Shown here: piece after piece, positions 59,111 through 64,000 of the stretch
How positions within the stretch are numbered: position 1 is the first letter of the stretch
Layout of the letters: every line of letters begins with the position of its first letter
Source: Pseudomonas viridiflava
GTDB lineage: Bacteria; Pseudomonadota; Gammaproteobacteria; Pseudomonadales; Pseudomonadaceae
Direction of reading: 5' to 3'
NCBI RefSeq assembly: GCF_900582625.1
Contig: NZ_UTIQ01000241.1
Coordinates: 930,001 to 994,000, forward strand
DNA length: 64,000 nt
Program-made: the position numbers and the translations under genes
Notes under the pieces: model-generated
What the model saw: only the letters and a program-made list of their open reading frames with translations
The model's database searches: none
Told to the model about the DNA's origin: nothing

Positions 59111-60766
59111 CTAGAGCGACGCACTATCCATGCCACAAACTCTGTTACGACCGCTACGTTTGGCTTGGTAGAGCGCTTTGTCAGCGATTTGCAGCAGGTC
59201 ATCCAGGAACTCGCCCTGGGCTGGCCAGAACGCCAAGCCGGCGGACAGCGTAACGGCTTGCGGACCATTGCGCGTGGCCACTTGGGTGGTCGCCAACTGC
59301 ATGCAAATGGCCTCAACGCGCTGGCGCGCTTCTTCTGGCGCGACGCCGGGCAGAATCAGCAAAAACTCCTCGCCACCGATACGAAATACCGCGTCGGTAC
59401 TGCGCAAGGCATCGGTGAGCAACTGCGAAACCAGCACCAGCACGTCATCTCCGACCAAATGGCCATGGGCGTCGTTGAGCGCTTTGAAATGGTCGAGGTC
59501 GATCAGCGCCAGCGCCAACGGTCTCTGCTCGCGCTGGGCGCGGGCCAGTTCACGGTCGAAGAATTCTTCGAGGTAGCGGCGGTTATACAGGCCGGTCAGC
59601 GGATCGCGCAGGGCCTGTTCCTGCAAGCGTTCGTGCAGGCTGGAAATGGTGCGCAAGCGGTCTTCGCTCACGGCCAGCGCTTCGGCCAACTTGCGCTCGC
59701 TGATGTGCCGCTGGGTGACGTCGCGCAGGTAGAGCATTTGCCCCAGCACCGAGGAACTGCTGCGCGTGGCACGCTCGATGGCACGGCATGACACTTCGAA
59801 ATAGCGAGCAGGATTATCCAGCGTTAGCAGCCGATCACCATTGGCGCTCAGCGGTTGGCTCAGCACGGCTTCCAGCGCGGCGCCATAAACCGGCCACTCG
59901 GCCAGGGGCACGCCTTGCCAGGTATCGCTTTGGCCGGCTAGGCGGCACGCCGCCGGGTTGGCTTCGAGCACGCGCTGTTGGGTGTCGACCACCAGCACCG
60001 GATCGAGCAATTCCTCAAGCAACAAATGCCGCGCCACGGGCAGCAGATCAAACAGCCGCACGCCGACAATCAGCCAGGAAAACGCCAGCAAGGTGAAGGC
60101 GAAACAGAACGGCGTCGGGTCGAAGCCAAACAGCTGAACGTCCCAAAAAACATAGGAGAGGTTGGCGCCCCACGGCAGCAGCGTGACCAGCCCGAACGCC
60201 AGGTAATGACGGCGATGCACACCGGTGCTGAGCACAGCCGCTTTGATCACCACGGCCAGGCAGAACAGCACAAAGGCGTACTCGTAGATTGCCGTGGCGT
60301 AGAACAACGGGCCATGCCGGTAAAGAATCGGCGCGCCGGGCAGCTCGGAGGCGGGGCCGGTGTCCGGTGTATAGAACAAGCCATGCCACGGGTTGCTCAG
60401 CGCTAACGCCCAAACCACCAAGGGCACCACGGCAAATACCGCGACCTGACTCAGCGGCAGCGGCTGCCGCTCGCTGTTGACGTATTGCCAAAGAAACACC
60501 GCCCAGAAGGTGGGCAAACCGACGATGCCCGGCCACGCCATGCTGGCCCAGAACTGCTTGCATTCACCGCCCTGCGCAGCCAACTCCAGGCTGGCGGCGA
60601 GCAGCCACCAGAGGCTGGCCATATGCAAGAGAAAGAAACTATCCCGACCGGGAAAGCTGCGTTGGCGGGTAACCCAATGGGCAAGCATGACCACGCCCAG
60701 GCATACCACTAGGGTAAACACCACCGGCATGCTCAACGCCCAACCTGAATTACTGCAAAGGCTCAT
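59111..60766 (-). CDS. Membrane diguanylate cyclase with 7TM sensor and PAS
   Basis: The 551-residue protein has about seven or eight membrane spans in residues 13-235 (histidine-kinase-type 7TM sensor), a PAS domain (about 245-365) and a GGDEF domain (about 385-545). The active-site GGEEF starts at residue 464, preceded by an inhibitory I-site RSTD at 455-458, so it should make cyclic-di-GMP with feedback control. The ATG at 60766 is chosen over the upstream in-frame codon at 60889 because the first span follows directly. It is monocistronic. Confidence 0.9.
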   Translation of the reverse strand: MSLCSNSGWALSMPVVFTLVVCLGVVMLAHWVTRQRSFPGRDSFFLLHMASLWWLLAASLELAAQGGECKQFWASMAWPGIVGLPTFWAVFLWQYVNSERQPLPLSQVAVFAVVPLVVWALALSNPWHGLFYTPDTGPASELPGAPILYRHGPLFYATAIYEYAFVLFCLAVVIKAAVLSTGVHRRHYLAFGLVTLLPWGANLSYVFWDVQLFGFDPTPFCFAFTLLAFSWLIVGVRLFDLLPVARHLLLEELLDPVLVVDTQQRVLEANPAACRLAGQSDTWQGVPLAEWPVYGAALEAVLSQPLSANGDRLLTLDNPARYFEVSCRAIERATRSSSSVLGQMLYLRDVTQRHISERKLAEALAVSEDRLRTISSLHERLQEQALRDPLTGLYNRRYLEEFFDRELARAQREQRPLALALIDLDHFKALNDAHGHLVGDDVLVLVSQLLTDALRSTDAVFRIGGEEFLLILPGVAPEEARQRVEAICMQLATTQVATRNGPQAVTLSAGLAFWPAQGEFLDDLLQIADKALYQAKRSGRNRVCGMDSASL

Positions 60767-60914
60767 GACCCTACACCTACAGCCAAACGGCCCATCGCCC
60801 GGAACCGGGGAGCCATCTGCGGGTAAATGGTAGAAAGGTGCACCGGCCCAGCCAGAAGGCTCAATGCCAGTATCGAAGCGAACGCGCAACGATACGCCAT
60901 CTAAGCGGAAAAAC

Positions 60915-60952
60915 GTAGGTGGGCCAGGTAGGGTTGAGCGGAGCCCACCCTA
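60915..60952. repeat. Diverged palindromic repeat at the DUF3999 gene end
   Basis: GTAGGTGGGC (60915-60924) and GCCCACCCTAC (about 60942-60952) pair imperfectly; the middle resembles the GGTTGAGCG core of the family seen at 2156-2234. The stop codon of the DUF3999 gene lies in its right end. Confidence 0.6.
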
Positions 60953-62338
60953 CTCCTGAGGCTTCTGCGCCTTTAACAAGCTCAGCGCCATGCCTACCAG
61001 CAGGGCCACACCCACGAGCAACACAGCCCAAAGCCCGTAACGCTGCCAGTCAACATTCGCGGCGGGGCTTGCCGTCTGCGTGGCGGGCGGTGCCGCCACC
61101 GGCGTGCCGGCCTTGGCGATGCCGAGCGAGGCCAGGCGTTTATCGTCGTAGCCGGGAATCAGCGTGCTCAGCGGCAAGTTGTTGGCCGTACCACTCGCGT
61201 TACCCAGCGCCAGCACATACGGCGCGCTGCCCCGGGCGAGGAACACCAACTGCGTTGAGCGCAAGCCGATGCGCACGGTCGGCGCGGCCTGGCCAAGTCC
61301 GCCGCCGCGCGGGTCGACCTGCAAGCGCAGGTGTTGCACCCACTGGCCGGGTAGCTGCAGCTCATCATGGATCACGTCTTTGCCATTTTCCGGCAGGCGA
61401 TACAGCAGGCCGCGCGTAAGCGACTGCCAACTGTCTTTGCTGTCCCGCCGGGTGCTGACCGTGACCGGGGCCAGCGTGTTGGCTTGCGTCAGCTCCACGC
61501 GCAGCAGCTCAAGGGGCAACGACACGGGCAAGTCGAGGGTGTATTCGCCATCTTTCACCTGCTTGGTTGGCAAACCGTCGGACCACGACACCGGCGCCGC
61601 CACGCTGTTGTGGGTGGTGCTGCTCAGCTCGGCGCTGACCAACACCGGTGCTTTTTGCGGCGCCAGCCAGAGCAAGCGCAAGTAGCGGGCGCGCTGGCCG
61701 GGCAAGGTGGTGTCGCGCTGTTCGATGCGCTCATCGGCGAAGGCCAGGCGGGCGATCTGGCCGTCTTCCCACGGGGTCCAGGTTTGCAGGTCGTCGCTGG
61801 CTTCGATGGAGAAACGCTGGAACCCGTCCTGCTCGGAGGTCCAGTCCAGGCTCAGTTTGTTCAGCGGCGCGTCGATGGCGCTGGCGTCGAGCAACCAGCC
61901 GCGCAGCACCTGATTGGGTTTGTCGGTGGCAGTCGCCGCCTCCGGGCCAACTTCAACAATGGTGCCCGTGGTGGTGCGCTGTACCCGCACGCTCGGCGCG
62001 CCGGCCGGGGCGTCGGCGGCGGCGTACAGCGGGAACCATTTCACCGCGGTGGCGGTGTTGGTTTCGCTGCGTTCGGCGCTGCCGGCGGTCAAGGCATAGG
62101 CCTGCGCCTGGCCTTCGGCGTTGAATACGCGCACGTCACGCAAGTCGCCAAAGCGCGCGGCCAGGCGCAAGGCCATGGGCACTTCAAGCCGGTACCACGG
62201 CCCTTCGCCGCTCAGGGTCAGGGGAACCTGGGTGGTGTAGTCCGCTGGCTGCTCGGCAAACGCGCCGGCGCAGGCCAGCGTGATCGCACCACCCACTATC
62301 ACGCGGCGCATGGCCGCCAAAGAAAACAACGCACTCAT
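60950..62338 (-). CDS. DUF3999 family membrane-anchored protein
   Basis: The 462-residue protein has an N-terminal signal peptide (cleavage near AFAE, about residue 29), a long periplasmic part composed of beta-rich repeats (including FQRFSIEASDDLQTWTPWEDGQI, a discoidin-like stretch) and one C-terminal span (LWAVLLVGVALLVGMALSLL, about 434-453). This is the DUF3999 layout. ATGA-type overlap with the upstream DUF2339 gene indicates joint function. It corresponds to PA5113. Function unknown. Confidence 0.85.
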   Translation of the reverse strand: MSALFSLAAMRRVIVGGAITLACAGAFAEQPADYTTQVPLTLSGEGPWYRLEVPMALRLAARFGDLRDVRVFNAEGQAQAYALTAGSAERSETNTATAVKWFPLYAAADAPAGAPSVRVQRTTTGTIVEVGPEAATATDKPNQVLRGWLLDASAIDAPLNKLSLDWTSEQDGFQRFSIEASDDLQTWTPWEDGQIARLAFADERIEQRDTTLPGQRARYLRLLWLAPQKAPVLVSAELSSTTHNSVAAPVSWSDGLPTKQVKDGEYTLDLPVSLPLELLRVELTQANTLAPVTVSTRRDSKDSWQSLTRGLLYRLPENGKDVIHDELQLPGQWVQHLRLQVDPRGGGLGQAAPTVRIGLRSTQLVFLARGSAPYVLALGNASGTANNLPLSTLIPGYDDKRLASLGIAKAGTPVAAPPATQTASPAANVDWQRYGLWAVLLVGVALLVGMALSLLKAQKPQE

Positions 62339-64000
62339 GAACTGACCTGCTCTTCTTCAGTTTCAGTCGCCGCATGCCGAGGTGGCAGTGGCGCGAAATA
62401 GCCGACCACCAGCAACAGCACGCCGACACCAATAAACGACACGATGCGTTCCAGACCGCCACGGTTGCCCAGCTCGACAAAGAACAGCTTGGCGACCACC
62501 ACGGCAATCAACGCGGCGCCCACCAACCACACTTCGCGACGGCTGCGCAGATGGCCGAAAATCATCAGCGCCAGGGCGATTAGCGTCCACACAATCGACA
62601 AGCCCGCCTGCACCAGCATCGATTCCAGCAGCAGATCCAACTGATACGGCACGCCGCCCCAGTGGTGCGCCGCGCGGAACACCAAAGCGGTGAACAAGGC
62701 AAACAACGAGGCGCCCGCCACCACCTGGGGCAGCCAGCCCAGGCGCTCGCCGCTAGACAGGTGCGGCAAGGCGGTATGCAGCCAGCGGCATACGCCGAAC
62801 AAGGCGAACAACAGGCCCAGCTCCAGCGGGTTGATCAGCGGCACGTAGGGCAGCGGGTCGGCATTGCCATCGCTGGCGATATTGGCCAGCCAGAACCAGC
62901 CGAGCATCAGCACCGCCAACGGCAGCGCGGCCAAGTGGCGGTACTCGCGCGGGTAAGCGCGCACCGGCCACGGCCAATTACGCGGCGAGGCCATGGCCAG
63001 CAGGTAAATGCTCGGCAGTACCGCCCAACCCAACCAGCGCCAGGCGTTGTAATGGTCGGACAGCACGTACAGCAAATAACGCAGCTCCAGCGCCAGCACG
63101 CCGAGAATCAGCCAGCAGCCGAGCACATGCGCAGCGCTCAATGCGTTCGCGGGCAGCAAATCGGCGAGGCGGCGCAACGACCACAGGTGCACGGCAAATA
63201 CCAAGCCCCACGCCAGCCAACCAAAGTTGGCCGCCGGGTGATAGGCCTCGTGCCAGATGTACAACAGCACCACGCCGGCAGCCGGCACCAGCATCGGACA
63301 CAGCAACGCCAGTGCCTGCCATTTCTCCCGCCCAGCCAGCCAACTCCAGAGCGCCACGCTCACCGCCGCCACCATCAGCAACAGCGGCGCCTGCAACGCC
63401 GGCTCGGCAAAACGCAGCACTTCGCTGACAGTCGCCAGCACCCACCAACCGGCGCCCCATACCAGCAGAAGTTGCGACAGCCGTTCCAAACTCAGCGAGC
63501 CCATTACATCGGCATCGTTGCGGGCGGCGCGCATCAGGCGCCACGCGCCGACCATGGCGGCCAGCGCCAGGGTTGCGGGCGTCCAGAAGCCGGCATGGGC
63601 CAGCGGGCGCAGGCCTTCGCTGCTCAGCGGTCCCAGCAACAGCGGACTGGCCGCCAGAAACGCCACGCCGCCCACTGCCTGCAGCAGCAATCCAAAGACA
63701 AAACTGGCGCGCTGTTGCAAATGCAGGCTCAGCCACACGATCAGCAAGCCGCTGCCCGCCCACACCGCGCTGGCGGTTTGCCAAGGCAGCACAAACAGCA
63801 CGGCCAGATTGATAAACACCAGGCCCACCAGCAGCACCAGCGACAGCCCGCGCATCAGGCCGGCGTCATTGCGCACCTCTTTATCGCGCGCCGCCACCAA
63901 CATGCCGCCGACCAGCGCCAGGCCAATCAACGAGGCCACCAGCAAGCCGCGCCAGCCAGCACTGAAAACGCCGCTGTCGTCGCCGGTCGCGCCGCGCAGT
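62335..64000 (-). CDS. DUF2339 polytopic membrane protein, C-terminal part
   Basis: The frame is open from the window's right edge to a stop at 62335, giving at least 555 residues. The visible part is almost wholly membrane spans (about 15 or more), with short polar loops, for example FGLLLQAVGGVAFLAASPLLLG. This fits DUF2339 (PA5114-type), whose members have around 20-25 spans after a soluble start, which would lie past position 64000. The start at 63945 is an internal TTG and not the true start, because the frame continues to the edge. It is followed, with overlap, by DUF3999. Confidence 0.85.
   Translation of the reverse strand, partial: LRGATGDDSGVFSAGWRGLLVASLIGLALVGGMLVAARDKEVRNDAGLMRGLSLVLLVGLVFINLAVLFVLPWQTASAVWAGSGLLIVWLSLHLQQRASFVFGLLLQAVGGVAFLAASPLLLGPLSSEGLRPLAHAGFWTPATLALAAMVGAWRLMRAARNDADVMGSLSLERLSQLLLVWGAGWWVLATVSEVLRFAEPALQAPLLLMVAAVSVALWSWLAGREKWQALALLCPMLVPAAGVVLLYIWHEAYHPAANFGWLAWGLVFAVHLWSLRRLADLLPANALSAAHVLGCWLILGVLALELRYLLYVLSDHYNAWRWLGWAVLPSIYLLAMASPRNWPWPVRAYPREYRHLAALPLAVLMLGWFWLANIASDGNADPLPYVPLINPLELGLLFALFGVCRWLHTALPHLSSGERLGWLPQVVAGASLFALFTALVFRAAHHWGGVPYQLDLLLESMLVQAGLSIVWTLIALALMIFGHLRSRREVWLVGAALIAVVVAKLFFVELGNRGGLERIVSFIGVGVLLLVVGYFAPLPPRHAATETEEEQVSS

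Overview
The window looks like a chromosomal segment of a Pseudomonas close in gene order to P. aeruginosa. Marker blocks are the arcDABC operon next to a FabY-type initiating ketosynthase, the cysQ-nudE-yrfG group, an fdhD/FdhF-like pair behind a LysR gene, pckA-hslO-hslR-rimBK, and blc-fbp-DUF3999-DUF2339. The DNA is GC-rich, genes are packed with many ATGA/GTGA stop-start overlaps, and several Pseudomonas-type intergenic palindromes recur. No insertion sequence, prophage or CRISPR array is visible.

Layout. 1-2.4 kb: the start of a BdlA-like PAS-PAS chemotaxis transducer (cut by the window edge), a probable 33-residue membrane protein, and a WYL-domain regulator. 2.4-5.6 kb: a four-gene ABC importer for basic amino acids. 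5.7-8.8 kb: a methyltransferase, tRNA-Thr(TGT), and the tRNA-modification protein TrhP. 9.0-17.0 kb: an exported glycosidase, dTDP-L-rhamnose genes in the order rmlB-rmlA-rmlC-rmlD, and a DctB/DctD two-component pair overlapping rmlD. 17.4-22.2 kb: arcDABC (anaerobic arginine deiminase pathway) with an ANR-like box. 22.6-27.7 kb: fabY, cysQ, nudE, yrfG and a LysR gene. 27.9-33 kb: formate-dehydrogenase-like enzyme with its FdhD sulfurtransferase, then two membrane/exported DUF proteins. 33.9-40.8 kb: thioesterase, iron alcohol dehydrogenase, an esterase, acyl-CoA dehydrogenase, 3-hydroxyacyl-CoA dehydrogenase and a divergent LysR regulator, together a fatty-acid catabolic block. 41-47.8 kb: small proteins, an HPF/RaiA-like factor, pckA, hslO, hslR, rimB, rimK and a membrane methyltransferase.

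47.9-56.4 kb is the unusual part: two convergent, tightly overlapped operons that combine an ACP, a ketosynthase, a short ketosynthase-like protein without an obvious catalytic cysteine, a hotdog dehydratase, an ABC-2 exporter, a BtrH-N acyltransferase-like protein, a small HTH-like protein, a KAS III (DarB-like) and a flavodoxin-like DarA. This resembles a reduced flexirubin/dialkylresorcinol locus lacking ketoreductase, aryl-CoA ligase and ammonia lyase, so it probably makes and exports an unrecognised lipid or alkylresorcinol ester. The final 8 kb returns to core genes: lipocalin Blc, a small lipoprotein, DUF924, fbp, a membrane diguanylate cyclase, DUF3999, and a DUF2339 protein that runs off the right edge.
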